Assembly (NCBI RefSeq): GCF_020881035.1
Contig: NZ_JAJITC010000015.1
Span: forward strand, 102,451 to 166,450
DNA length: 64,000 bases
Direction of reading: 5' to 3'
From: Paraburkholderia translucens
Lineage (GTDB): Bacteria; Pseudomonadota; Gammaproteobacteria; Burkholderiales; Burkholderiaceae
The notes beneath the pieces are model-generated. The model was given only the letters and a program-made list of their open reading frames with translations. It was not told the DNA's origin and searched no databases. This document shows positions 1 to 8,209 of this stretch, in pieces. The first letter of the stretch is position 1, and every line of letters starts with the position of its first letter. The position numbers and the translations under genes are program-made.

Positions 1-250
1 TCAACGCGATGCGTTTGCCGTGCGCCGACTGATACAGATTGCCGAGCGTCACACGCAGAATCGCCGCGGACAACACCGGCACCGCGACGAGCAGACCCTG
101 CTGCGCGGGCGTCATCGAAATGCTCTTGCTGATGAACGGCGCGAGCGGTCCGTACAGCACCCAGACGGTGAAGCCCGTGTCGAAATACAGGAAGCAGGCG
201 ACGAGAGCGCGCCAGTCACCGCTTCGGAGAGAGTGCATCACGTTTTTCAT
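1..250 (-). CDS. narK: MFS nitrate/nitrite transporter, N-terminal part (cut by window edge)
   Basis: The start of a major-facilitator protein whose C-terminal part lies beyond the window. The visible 83 residues open with MKNVMHSLRSGDWRAL and contain one long hydrophobic segment (roughly residues 15-42, with FDTGFTVWVLYGPLAPF), as at the start of NarK/NasA nitrate transporters. The start is set by GAGGATATCTG just before the ATG. It is the last visible gene of the minus-strand nirB-nirD-nasA run and probably imports nitrate for the reductase upstream. The family call rests on the N-terminus and the context only. Confidence 0.8.
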   Translation of the reverse strand, partial: MKNVMHSLRSGDWRALVACFLYFDTGFTVWVLYGPLAPFISKSISMTPAQQGLLVAVPVLSAAILRVTLGNLYQSAHGKRIAL

Positions 251-411
251 CAGATATCCTCACTAAACAAGTTGCCTGGTAATCCGGTTGTAGCGTTACT
301 GAGCTTTTGCACTGGCATGTCGACCAGAATCTTTTCACCGGGAATCAACATGCAAGCGTCATGCCATTTCGCCTTTCATCTCGCAGCTTCCGGTTCGCAT
401 GAGCCGCGGGC

Positions 412-3400
412 TCAATACACGTCGCGTGCATAGCGCTTTTCGCGCGTCAGACGACTGACGTACTCGTGTGCTTTCTCTTCACTCATGCCGCCGTGTGTCG
501 CGACCACATCCTTCAGTGCCGCATCGACGTCGCGAGCCATCCGGTTCGCGTCGCCGCACACATAGAAATGCGCACCGTCTTCGAGCCATGCCCACAATTG
601 CGCACCGTGTTCGCGCATGCGGTCCTGCACGTAAATCTTGTCGGCCTGGTCGCGTGAGAACGCGACGTCGAGCCGGGTCAGCAGACCGCTCGCGCGCATT
701 GCTTCGAGTTCGTCGCGATAGTAGAAATCGGTCGCGGCGTGCTGTTCGCCGAAGAACAGCCAGTTACGTCCGCGCTCGCCACGCGCCTGCCGTTCGTGCA
801 GAAAGCCGCGAAACGGTGCGATGCCCGTGCCTGGTCCGACCATGATCATCGGCGCGTCCGATTGATGAGGAGGACGAAAGTGCGCCGACTTCTGCACGAA
901 CACCGGCACGTCGGCGTCGGCCGCGCGATCGGCGAGAAACGTCGACGACACGCCCTTGCGATGCCGCCGTCCGTTGCTGTAACGCACCGCGGATACCGTC
1001 AGATGCACTTCGCCCGGATGTGCCTTGGGGCTCGATGCGATCGAATACAGACGCGGCTGCAAGCGCTTGAGCATGCCGGTCAGTTCGGCGGCCGTCAGGC
1101 TCACCGGGAATTCGTGCAATACATCGGCGAGCTGCTGTCCCCACAGCCATTGCTTCAGATCGGCCTTGCGTTCGGGCGCAAGGAGATCGCGCAGCACGCT
1201 GTTTTTGCTACGCGCGGCAACGAACGCGAGCGCTTCGGCGCTCGGCCTCGCGATTTCGTAGTGCTTGCCGAGCGCATCGGCGAGCCGCATCTCCCCGAGA
1301 CCTGCCACGTGCACCGGCGCCTCGGCGTGCAGACCAGTCAGCGTGAGCAGCTCGTCGACGAGTTCGGGGCAGTTGCTGGGCCACACGCCGAGCGCATCGC
1401 CCGCTTCGTATTCGAGGTTCGTGTCGCCGGTTTGCAGCGATACGTAGCGCGTATCCTTCGCGGTGCCCTGCCGGTTCAGGCGCAGATTGCCGACGACGCG
1501 CGACGCGGCCGGCCGCGCCTTGGTCGGCACAGCGCCCACGACCGCGTTGATCATGCCGCCCGGGGGCACCGCATGCAGCGCGACGTCCGCCTCCTTGATG
1601 CACACGATCACGCGTTCGAGCCAGGCGTCGGCACTCTGTTGATAGTCGCTATCGCAATCGACACGCTCGGTCAGGCGCAGCGCCCCTTGCGCGGCGAGCC
1701 GCTCGTCGAGACGGCGACCGTGACCGCAGAACTGATCGTAGTTGCGATCGCCGAGCGCAAGCACCGCGAAGCGCACGCCGTCCAGGCGCGGCGCCGTATC
1801 GGCGTTCAGTTGCGTCCAGAAATCCTGCGCATTGTCGGGCGCATCGCCGTCGCCGAACGTACTCGTCATCAGCAGCAGGTATTGCGCTTTGGCGAGCGTC
1901 GCGAACGGAAAGTCGGCCATGCACGCGGTGCGGATCTCGAAGCCCGATTCCATCAGACGCGTCGCGTACCGCTCCATCAGCGATTCGGTGTTGCCGGTTT
2001 GCGAGGCCCACAACAGCGTGACCTTGGGCCGTGCGCGCACGATGCGCACACCGGATTCGCGTGATGCTTCCGCTTGCGCCGCGTTCAGCATTGCAGTGGC
2101 GGGCCGCGGGAGCGCTGTCGGGCTGCGGCTATACAGCCCGGCGAGCAAACCATCGACAAAGAGCCGCTTCGCCGCATCGAACGGCGCGCTGTGCGGCAGC
2201 ACCGGCACACTGTCGATGCCTTGAGTTTCCGCAGAACGCAGGCCATTGACGAAGCCCGCCAGATACGCGCGCTCAGCCTCGCTGAGCGAGGGGGCGATCA
2301 CAGGCTCCGGCGGCAATTGCAGCAAACTCGTGAGGGCTTCGATACGAGGCATGGCTTGATCCTTGACGCTGGGCGTGAATGCCGCTGCGTCGGCAGGGGG
2401 AGAGAGCGCGTCGTGTTCATCGGGCGTGTCTGCGACCCGATCGGTTCTGACCGGACTCAGCGCGACCGCGCAGGCTTTCAGTTCGGGCTGCAGCGAAACC
2501 TGATCGACCGCGTCGTTGGTCACCGCGTTGATGCACAGGTCGTCGCCGAACACGTCGTTCCAGTGCATCGGCGCGAAGCACTGGCCCGCGCTCACGCGCT
2601 CGGTGACGACGGCGGGCAGGATCGCGCGACCGCGCCGCGAACGGATCTCGACCGCGTCTTTCGCACGAATGCCGAGCCTGGCCGCATCGTCCGGGTGAAC
2701 CTCGACGAACGGTCCGGGGTTCAGCTTGTTCAGCATCGCGACCTTGCCGGTCTTGGTCATGGTGTGCCATTGATGCTGCACGCGGCCCGTGTTCAGTACG
2801 ATCGGGAATTCGCGATCAGGCAACTCGGCCGCCGGCGCATACGCGCGCGCGAAGAATTTCGCCTTGCCGCTGGCGGTCGGAAAAGCGAGGCGCGCCCGGC
2901 TGCCATCGTCAGCTTCTCGAAGCGTCTGACTCACGCCGTCATTGAGGTAGCGAACCGGATTGCGGTCGGACGAATCGGCTGACGCGACTGGCCATTGCAA
3001 CGGCGTGTCCTTCAGTCGGCGATGGCTCGCGCCGCGCAGGTCGTAGCCCGTCGCCGGATTCGCCGCACGCGTGAGTTCGGCGAACACTTCGTCGGCGCTC
3101 GCATAGCTGAACGCGTCGGCATAACCCATCTCGCACGCGATGCGGGCGATGATCTGCCAGTCGGGCAAGGCCGCGCCGGGTGGCTCGACCGCTTGCTGCA
3201 TCAGCGTCAGATTGCGCTCCGAGTTGACCATCACGCCTTCGGCTTCCGCCCACAGCGCACCGGGCAACAGGACGTCGGCGTAACGGTTCGTCTCGGTGTC
3301 GAGAAACGCGTCCTGCGCGATCACGAGGTCGGCTGCCCGCAAACCGGCGATCGCGGCCTGCCGGTTCGGGACCGTCGCAACCGGATTGGTGCAGATGATC

Positions 3401-4596
3401 CAGCACGCCTTGATGTCGCCCGCGGCCATGCGCCCGAACAGATCGATCGTGCCGTTGCCCGCATCTGCTTTCAGCGTTCCCGGGGCGATGCCCCACAGCT
3501 CTTCGACAAACGCGCGGTCTTCGGCGACCAGCGCCGAACGCTGCCCCGGCAGCCCGGGGCCCATGTAGCCCATTTCCCGGCCGCCCATCGCGTTCGGCTG
3601 GCCGGTCAGCGAGAACGGTCCGCTGCCGCGCCGGCAAATGCGGCCCGTCGCCAGATGCAGATTGCACAGCGCATTCGTATGCCACGTGCCGTGCGTGCTC
3701 TGGTTCAGTCCCATCGTCCAGCAACTCATCCAGTCTTTGGCCGACGCGATCATTTGCGCGGCGCGGCGGATGTCGTCGGCGGCGAGGCCCGTGATGCGCG
3801 CGACGTTCTGCGGCGTGTACTGCGCGAGGAACGCGGGCATCGCGTCCCAGCCTTCGGTGTGTTCGGCGATGAATGCGGCGTCCGTGGCGCCGTTTTCATG
3901 CAGCAGATGCAGCAGGCCGTTCAGCAGCGCGAGATCGGTGCCGGGCTTGATCTGCAGGAACAGGTCGGCTTTCTCGGCGGTCGTGTTGCGGCGCGGATCG
4001 ACGACGATCAGCTTCGCGCCCGCTTTTACGCGATCCATCATGCGCAGGAACAGAACTGGATGACAGTCGGCCATATTCGCGCCGCTGACGAAAAACAGGT
4101 CCGCGTGATCGAAGTCTTCGTACGAGCCGGGCGGGCCGTCCGCGCCGAGCGACAGCTTGTAGCCGCTCGCCGCGCTCGCCATGCACAACCGTGAGTTCGC
4201 TTCGATATTGTTCGTGCCGATAAAACCCTTCGCGAGCTTGTTGACCAGGTACTGCGCTTCGAGCGACATCTGCCCCGAGACATAAAACGACAGCGCGTCG
4301 GGACCGTGCTCGTCGAGCAGATGCCGCAGGCGCGCAGCGGTGTTGCTCAACGCTTGCGCCATCGGCAGCGGCACCGGGTCTTCGTCGCGCGCATGACGCA
4401 CGAACGCGCCTTCGAGGCGGCCCGACCTGCGCAGCGCGACGTGGGCGGACTGCCCCTTCGTGCAAAGCCTGCCGAAATTGGCCGGATGCTCCTTGTCGCC
4501 GGCGATCTTCACGACCTGGCCGTCCTCGACGTGCAACACGATGCCGCAGCCGACGCCGCAATAAGGACACACGCTTTTTACGCTGGTTGCAGACAT
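412..4596 (-). CDS. nasA: Assimilatory nitrate reductase fused to a CysJ-like flavoprotein reductase
   Basis: A 1394-residue fusion that reduces nitrate to nitrite in the cytoplasm. Residues 1 to about 710 are a molybdopterin nitrate reductase with a [4Fe-4S] motif (C10, C13, C17, C45) and SRLCM, whose C138 is the probable Mo ligand. Residues about 858-1000 are a flavodoxin domain (SQTGNTESL), followed by FAD and NAD(P)H domains (GPGTGIAPFRGF; C-terminal VCGDANRMARDV). The flavoprotein half resembles CysJ and should pass NADPH electrons straight to the molybdenum site, replacing a separate electron-donor subunit. It lies downstream of nirD in the nirB operon, and its own ribosome-binding site is weak. 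Such fusions are known in Burkholderiales. Confidence 0.93.
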   Translation of the reverse strand: MSATSVKSVCPYCGVGCGIVLHVEDGQVVKIAGDKEHPANFGRLCTKGQSAHVALRRSGRLEGAFVRHARDEDPVPLPMAQALSNTAARLRHLLDEHGPDALSFYVSGQMSLEAQYLVNKLAKGFIGTNNIEANSRLCMASAASGYKLSLGADGPPGSYEDFDHADLFFVSGANMADCHPVLFLRMMDRVKAGAKLIVVDPRRNTTAEKADLFLQIKPGTDLALLNGLLHLLHENGATDAAFIAEHTEGWDAMPAFLAQYTPQNVARITGLAADDIRRAAQMIASAKDWMSCWTMGLNQSTHGTWHTNALCNLHLATGRICRRGSGPFSLTGQPNAMGGREMGYMGPGLPGQRSALVAEDRAFVEELWGIAPGTLKADAGNGTIDLFGRMAAGDIKACWIICTNPVATVPNRQAAIAGLRAADLVIAQDAFLDTETNRYADVLLPGALWAEAEGVMVNSERNLTLMQQAVEPPGAALPDWQIIARIACEMGYADAFSYASADEVFAELTRAANPATGYDLRGASHRRLKDTPLQWPVASADSSDRNPVRYLNDGVSQTLREADDGSRARLAFPTASGKAKFFARAYAPAAELPDREFPIVLNTGRVQHQWHTMTKTGKVAMLNKLNPGPFVEVHPDDAARLGIRAKDAVEIRSRRGRAILPAVVTERVSAGQCFAPMHWNDVFGDDLCINAVTNDAVDQVSLQPELKACAVALSPVRTDRVADTPDEHDALSPPADAAAFTPSVKDQAMPRIEALTSLLQLPPEPVIAPSLSEAERAYLAGFVNGLRSAETQGIDSVPVLPHSAPFDAAKRLFVDGLLAGLYSRSPTALPRPATAMLNAAQAEASRESGVRIVRARPKVTLLWASQTGNTESLMERYATRLMESGFEIRTACMADFPFATLAKAQYLLLMTSTFGDGDAPDNAQDFWTQLNADTAPRLDGVRFAVLALGDRNYDQFCGHGRRLDERLAAQGALRLTERVDCDSDYQQSADAWLERVIVCIKEADVALHAVPPGGMINAVVGAVPTKARPAASRVVGNLRLNRQGTAKDTRYVSLQTGDTNLEYEAGDALGVWPSNCPELVDELLTLTGLHAEAPVHVAGLGEMRLADALGKHYEIARPSAEALAFVAARSKNSVLRDLLAPERKADLKQWLWGQQLADVLHEFPVSLTAAELTGMLKRLQPRLYSIASSPKAHPGEVHLTVSAVRYSNGRRHRKGVSSTFLADRAADADVPVFVQKSAHFRPPHQSDAPMIMVGPGTGIAPFRGFLHERQARGERGRNWLFFGEQHAATDFYYRDELEAMRASGLLTRLDVAFSRDQADKIYVQDRMREHGAQLWAWLEDGAHFYVCGDANRMARDVDAALKDVVATHGGMSEEKAHEYVSRLTREKRYARDVY

Positions 4597-4660
4597 GCGC
4601 GAATGATCTGGTTAGGAGGCGGAACGATGAAGCGCGGATCGATGAAGCGAGGCCGTTACG

Positions 4661-5026
4661 TCAAACCGCGACCCACACCTGGCCGTTTTCGACGCGCGTG
4701 GCGAACGCACTGACCGAATACGACGGCGTTTCGAGGCATTCGCCCGTGCGCAGGTCGAAGTGATGCTTGTAGATCGGCGAAGCCACCACGACACGTTCGC
4801 CGAGACTGCCGACCAGCCCGCGCGAGAGCACCGCCGCTTGCGAGCCCGGATCGAAGTTTTCGAGCGCATAGACCGCGGGCGCGAAATGCGGCTCCCCTTC
4901 GCCGCCCTCCACGTGAAAGACGGCCACCTGTTCGCCGTTGACAAGCGCGCAGACGCCGGTGTTCGGCACGATGTCGTCGAGCGCGCAGACCGCAGTCCAG
5001 GCGCGGGGCAAGTGTTCGTTCTTCAT
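4661..5026 (-). CDS. nirD: Nitrite reductase small subunit NirD
   Basis: A 121-residue Rieske-like small subunit of NADH-dependent assimilatory nitrite reductase, partner of NirB. The fold is recognisable from VFHVEGGE, the ASPIYKHHFDLRTGECLE segment and the overall length. As usual in NirD, the Rieske Cys/His cluster ligands are mostly missing. I chose the ATG of MKNEHLPRAW because AAAGGAG stands 7 bases before it. A longer reading starting inside the nirB stop codon has no ribosome-binding site. It sits 38 bases after nirB in the same operon. Confidence 0.92.
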   Translation of the reverse strand: MKNEHLPRAWTAVCALDDIVPNTGVCALVNGEQVAVFHVEGGEGEPHFAPAVYALENFDPGSQAAVLSRGLVGSLGERVVVASPIYKHHFDLRTGECLETPSYSVSAFATRVENGQVWVAV

Positions 5027-5064
5027 GACCGGGCTCCTTTGAGTTAAGCGGGAATCGAATGAGA

Positions 5065-7605
5065 TCAAACCGTCTCGGCGACAACGGGAATCGTGACGCG
5101 CCGCAACTTTCGCTCGTCGGGCGTTGCCGGCCGGATCTGTCCGCGCTCCTCGACGAACGCGACGTTGCTATCGGACTCGCTGCTGTTGACGAAATGGCGG
5201 AAGCGCTTGCGTGTTTCCGGGTCGGTCACGGCCTTCTTCCATTCGCATTCGTACGTGTCGACCACGTGCTGCAGCTCCGCTTCGAGTTCCGCGGCGACGC
5301 CAAGGCGGTCGTTGACGATCACGTCGATCAGATAGTCGAGCCCGCCTTCGAGGTTGTCGCGCCACACGCTGGTGCGTTGCAGCCTGTCGGCGGTGCGCAC
5401 GTAGAACATCAGGAAGCGGTCGATATAGCGCACGAGGGTCGCCTTATCGAGGTCCGCCGCGAGCAGTTCCGCGTGACGCGGCTTCATGCCGCCGTTGCCG
5501 CACACGTACAGGTTCCAGCCCTTCTCGGTAGCGATCACGCCAACGTCCTTGCCCTGCGCTTCCGCGCATTCGCGGGTGCAGCCCGACACGCCGAATTTGA
5601 TTTTGTGCGGTGTGCGCAGGCCCTTGTAGCGATTCTCGAGTTCGACCGCGAGGCCGACCGAATCGCCGACGCCATAGCGGCACCACGTCGAACCGACGCA
5701 CGACTTCACGGTGCGCAGCGATTTGCCGTACGCATGGCCCGACTCGAAGCCGGCCGCGATCAGCTCCTCCCAGATCAACGGCAATTGTTCGACGCGCGCG
5801 CCGAACAGATCGATGCGCTGACCGCCGGTGATCTTCGTATAGAGGCCGTATTTCTTCGCGACCTGTGCGACCGCGATCAGGCCGTCGGGCGTCACTTCGC
5901 CGCCCGCCATGCGCGGCACGACCGAATAGGTGCCGTCGCGCTGGATGTTCGCGAGGTAGTAGTCGTTGGTGTCCTGCAGTGACGCGTGCTCCTTCTTCAG
6001 CACGAATTCGTTCCAGCACGACGCCAGAATGCTCGCAACCGCGGGCTTGCAGATATCGCAACCGAGGCCGCGGCCATGCTTCGCGAGCAGCGCGCCGAAA
6101 CTGCGCAGCCCCTCGACGCGCACGAGGTGATACAGCTCCTGGCGCGAATACGGGAAATGCTCGCAGACGTGATTGTTCACCGCGAGGCCCTGCTTTTTCA
6201 TCTCGGCCTTCATCACCTGCGTGACGAGCGGCACGCAGCCGCCGCACGAGGTGCCCGCACTCGTCGCGCTCTTCAACGCGCCGATGTCGGTCGCGCCCGC
6301 GCAGACCGCTGCGCACAGCGCGCCCTTCGACACGTTGTTGCACGAACAGATCTGCGCGGCCGCGGGCAACGCCTCGACGCCGAGCGCCGGCTTGGTTTGA
6401 CCGTCCGCTTGCGGCAGGATCAGGAATTCGGGAGACTCGGGCAACTCGATGCGGTTCAGCATCATCTGCAGCAGCGTGCCGTATTCGCTCGCGTCGCCGA
6501 CCATCACGCCGCCGAGCAGATACTTGCCGCAGTCGGAGACGACGAGCTTCTTGTAGATCTGCTTGCGTTCGTCGCTGAACTGATAGGTCCGGGCGCCGGG
6601 CGTATTGCCGTGCGCGTCGCCGATGCTCGCGACGTCGACGCCCATCAGCTTCAGCTTGGTGCTCATGTCGGCGCCCGCGAATTCAGCCGTGTCGCCGAGC
6701 AATTGCCTGGCGACCACGCGCGCCATCTCGTAGCCGGGCGCCACCAGCCCGAACAGTTGACCATGCCACAGCGCGCATTCGCCGATCGCGTAGATGTGCG
6801 GGTCGCTGGTTCGGCAGGCGTCGTCGATCACGATGCCGCCGCGTGCGCCGAGTTCGAGGCCGCACGCGCGCGCAAGTTCGTCGCGTGGACGGATGCCCGC
6901 GGAGAACACGATCATGTCGGTGTCGAGATGGCTGCCGTCGGCGAACTGCATGCGGTGCGTGCCTGCATCGCCGTCGACGATCGCCGTCGTGTTCTTCTGC
7001 GTGTGCACCGTGACGCCAAGCTCCTCGATCCGGCTGCGCAACACGCGGCCGCCACCGTCGTCGACCTGCACCGCCATCAGGCGCGGCGCGAATTCGACCA
7101 CGTGCGTTTGCAGCCCCATGTCGCGCAGCGCCTTCGCGCATTCGAGCCCGAGCAGGCCGCCACCGACGACCGTGCCCGTTTTCGAGCGCGCGCCGCATTC
7201 GCGCATCGCTTCGAGATCGTCGATGGTTCGGTAGACGAAGCAATCGCCGCGCTCACGACCGGGCACCGGCGGCACGAACGGATAGGAGCCGGTCGCGAAC
7301 ACGAGGCGGTCGTACGAGAGCGTTTCGCCGTTCGAGACCGTCACCGTGCGTGCATCGCGATCGACCGTCACCGCCCGCGCGTTCAGCTTCAGTTGCACGC
7401 CGTGACGCTCGAAGAAGCCGGGCTCGACGAGCGAGAGATCGTCGGCGGTCTTGCCCGCGAAGAACTCGGACAGATGCACGCGATCGTAGGCCGGTCGCGA
7501 TTCTTCGCACAGCACCGTAATGTCGAGATCGTCCGCAGCCTGTTGCGCGAGGCTCTCGACCAGTTTGTGGCCGACCATCCCGTGACCGATAACGATGATT
7601 TTCAT
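5065..7605 (-). CDS. nirB: NADH-dependent nitrite reductase large subunit NirB
   Basis: An 846-residue cytoplasmic enzyme reducing nitrite to ammonium. The order is an FAD/NADH-binding domain (MKIIVIGHGMVGHKLVE, then a second dinucleotide site VVGGGLLGLECAK), a BFD-type [2Fe-2S] segment (CSCNNVSKG followed by SCGGC), then the siroheme/[4Fe-4S] nitrite-sulfite reductase domains with CVGSTWCRYG and GVSGCTRECAEAQGK. The ATG is set by GAGGACA 8 bases upstream. The frame stays open further upstream, but that part is the regulatory leader with a terminator hairpin, so the longer start is rejected. It is the first gene of the operon and needs siroheme, made through the divergent cobA. Confidence 0.95.
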   Translation of the reverse strand: MKIIVIGHGMVGHKLVESLAQQAADDLDITVLCEESRPAYDRVHLSEFFAGKTADDLSLVEPGFFERHGVQLKLNARAVTVDRDARTVTVSNGETLSYDRLVFATGSYPFVPPVPGRERGDCFVYRTIDDLEAMRECGARSKTGTVVGGGLLGLECAKALRDMGLQTHVVEFAPRLMAVQVDDGGGRVLRSRIEELGVTVHTQKNTTAIVDGDAGTHRMQFADGSHLDTDMIVFSAGIRPRDELARACGLELGARGGIVIDDACRTSDPHIYAIGECALWHGQLFGLVAPGYEMARVVARQLLGDTAEFAGADMSTKLKLMGVDVASIGDAHGNTPGARTYQFSDERKQIYKKLVVSDCGKYLLGGVMVGDASEYGTLLQMMLNRIELPESPEFLILPQADGQTKPALGVEALPAAAQICSCNNVSKGALCAAVCAGATDIGALKSATSAGTSCGGCVPLVTQVMKAEMKKQGLAVNNHVCEHFPYSRQELYHLVRVEGLRSFGALLAKHGRGLGCDICKPAVASILASCWNEFVLKKEHASLQDTNDYYLANIQRDGTYSVVPRMAGGEVTPDGLIAVAQVAKKYGLYTKITGGQRIDLFGARVEQLPLIWEELIAAGFESGHAYGKSLRTVKSCVGSTWCRYGVGDSVGLAVELENRYKGLRTPHKIKFGVSGCTRECAEAQGKDVGVIATEKGWNLYVCGNGGMKPRHAELLAADLDKATLVRYIDRFLMFYVRTADRLQRTSVWRDNLEGGLDYLIDVIVNDRLGVAAELEAELQHVVDTYECEWKKAVTDPETRKRFRHFVNSSESDSNVAFVEERGQIRPATPDERKLRRVTIPVVAETV

Positions 7606-7645
7606 GAGCGCACTGTCCTCTGGTGTCTGGCGAAAGCGATTGCGG

Positions 7646-7700
7646 AAATAAAAACGGCGTCCCGCGAACCCAGCCGAGGGCTGAGTCCGGGGGACGCCGT
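7646..7700 (-). terminator. Leader terminator (attenuator) upstream of nirB
   Basis: In the nirB transcript, ACGGCGTCCC (7700-7691) pairs perfectly with GGGACGCCGT (7663-7654) and is followed by TTTTATTT. That is a textbook intrinsic terminator placed inside the 5' leader, before the nirB start codon. The loop contains a smaller CAGCC/GGCTG stem. Its 5' arm is shared with the GGAC-AACGGC-GTCC hairpin of the antiterminator, so the two structures exclude each other. It is therefore a regulated attenuator, not the end of an upstream gene. Confidence 0.88.
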
Positions 7701-7766
7701 TGTCCTGTTCGGTGCTGCGTGGCGCGTGCCGTTGTGTTGCATGCGCGACGGACCGACGTTGGTCCG
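7692..7766 (-). promoter_or_regulatory. ANTAR-type (NasT/NasR) antiterminator element of nirB
   Basis: Two hairpins with six-base loops lie at the 5' end of the nirB transcript. P1 (7766-7749) has a 6-bp stem and loop AACGTC. P2 (7705-7692) is GGAC-AACGGC-GTCC. Both loops have A at position 1 and G at position 4, the known signature for ANTAR-domain regulators such as NasR and NasT. P2 overlaps the 5' arm of the terminator, so protein-stabilised P1/P2 would prevent termination. The regulator gene is not in this window; its identity is inferred from the family. Confidence 0.85.
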
Positions 7767-7780
7767 ATGGCAACGCTTAT

Positions 7781-7797
7781 TGCAAAGGCTGTGCCAA
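7781..7797 (-). promoter_or_regulatory. Sigma-54 promoter of nirB
   Basis: On the minus strand the bases read TTGGCACAGCCTTTGCA. This matches the sigma-54 consensus, with GG and GC separated by exactly 10 bases. The predicted transcription start is near 7770, only a few bases before the P1 hairpin, giving a leader of about 165 bases. Sigma-54 promoters need an enhancer-binding activator; candidate NtrC sites lie about 120-160 bases upstream. Confidence 0.85.
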
Positions 7798-7897
7798 TTG
7801 AAAGCAATGCGCTGCAAAGCGCCGGGTGGTGGGACTTTGCGGCCTCTCGCGCGGCCTCGGAGCCACCACCGTGCGCGACGCGTTTTGATGCGGCAAG

Positions 7898-7912
7898 GCA
7901 CAAGGATGGTGC
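7898..7912. promoter_or_regulatory. NtrC-like enhancer site 1
   Basis: GCACAAGGATGGTGC fits the NtrC pattern GCAC-N7-GTGC, as in the strong glnA enhancer sites of enteric bacteria. It lies about midway between the two divergent sigma-54 promoters (about 135 bases from the nirB start, about 146 from the cobA start), so one enhancer could serve both. The assignment is by motif only. Confidence 0.68.
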
Positions 7913-7918
7913 GACGCA

Positions 7919-7933
7919 GCACTGCGGGCGTGC
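7919..7933. promoter_or_regulatory. NtrC-like enhancer site 2
   Basis: GCACTGCGGGCGTGC again gives GCAC-N7-GTGC. Its centre is 21 bases, two helical turns, from that of site 1, which would put two NtrC dimers on the same face of the DNA and favour cooperative binding. The inner bases match the consensus less well than site 1. Confidence 0.58.
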
Positions 7934-8024
7934 GAAACCGGCGCTTGCGCAGACGCGCTCGATCCCGCGTTTTGCGCGCGAATCGCACGGCGCGGCAATG
8001 ACTTGCGCATCTTCATTCGAACGA

Positions 8025-8040
8025 TGGCGCGGTCTTTGCA
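8025..8040 (+). promoter_or_regulatory. Sigma-54 promoter of cobA
   Basis: TGGCGCGGTCTTTGCA matches the sigma-54 consensus with GG and GC exactly 10 bases apart. The predicted start is near 8051, seven bases before the first leader hairpin, so the leader to the cobA ATG is about 160 bases, almost the same as for nirB. A conventional sigma-70 promoter is not evident here. Confidence 0.82.
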
Positions 8041-8057
8041 TTGAGCATGCACGACTT

Positions 8058-8137
8058 CATCGCGGCAACGTCGTTGCGATGAGAACAGTCGGCGCGTCAA
8101 CACGCATCAACAGGCAATGCAACGGACAACGGCGTCC
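8058..8137 (+). promoter_or_regulatory. ANTAR-type (NasT/NasR) antiterminator element of cobA
   Basis: P1 (8058-8081) is a 9-bp stem, CATCGCGGC paired with GTTGCGATG with two G-U pairs, closing the loop AACGTC. P2 (8124-8137) is GGAC-AACGGC-GTCC, identical over 14 bases to P2 of the nirB leader. The two hairpins are 42 bases apart (43 in nirB). Stems differ while both loops are conserved, as expected for a protein-read RNA signal. P2 overlaps the 5' arm of the terminator that follows. Confidence 0.85.
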
Positions 8138-8173
8138 CCCCGTGAGCACCACGAGCGGACGCCGTTTTCGTTT
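8129..8173 (+). terminator. Leader terminator (attenuator) upstream of cobA
   Basis: ACGGCGTCC (8129-8137) pairs with GGACGCCGT (8157-8165), followed by TTTCGTTT. It lies within the cobA leader, 37 bases before the start codon, and cannot form together with the P2 hairpin. It mirrors the nirB attenuator. Confidence 0.84.
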
Positions 8174-8209
8174 CGAGCCGCGAGAAACGGATAGCACAAG
8201 GACACGCAC

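Noticed and set aside
739..2064. Long plus-strand frames opposite nasA, nirB, ugd, wzc and others
   Set aside because: Arg/Ala/His-rich antisense shadows usual in GC-rich DNA; no ribosome-binding sites or motifs.
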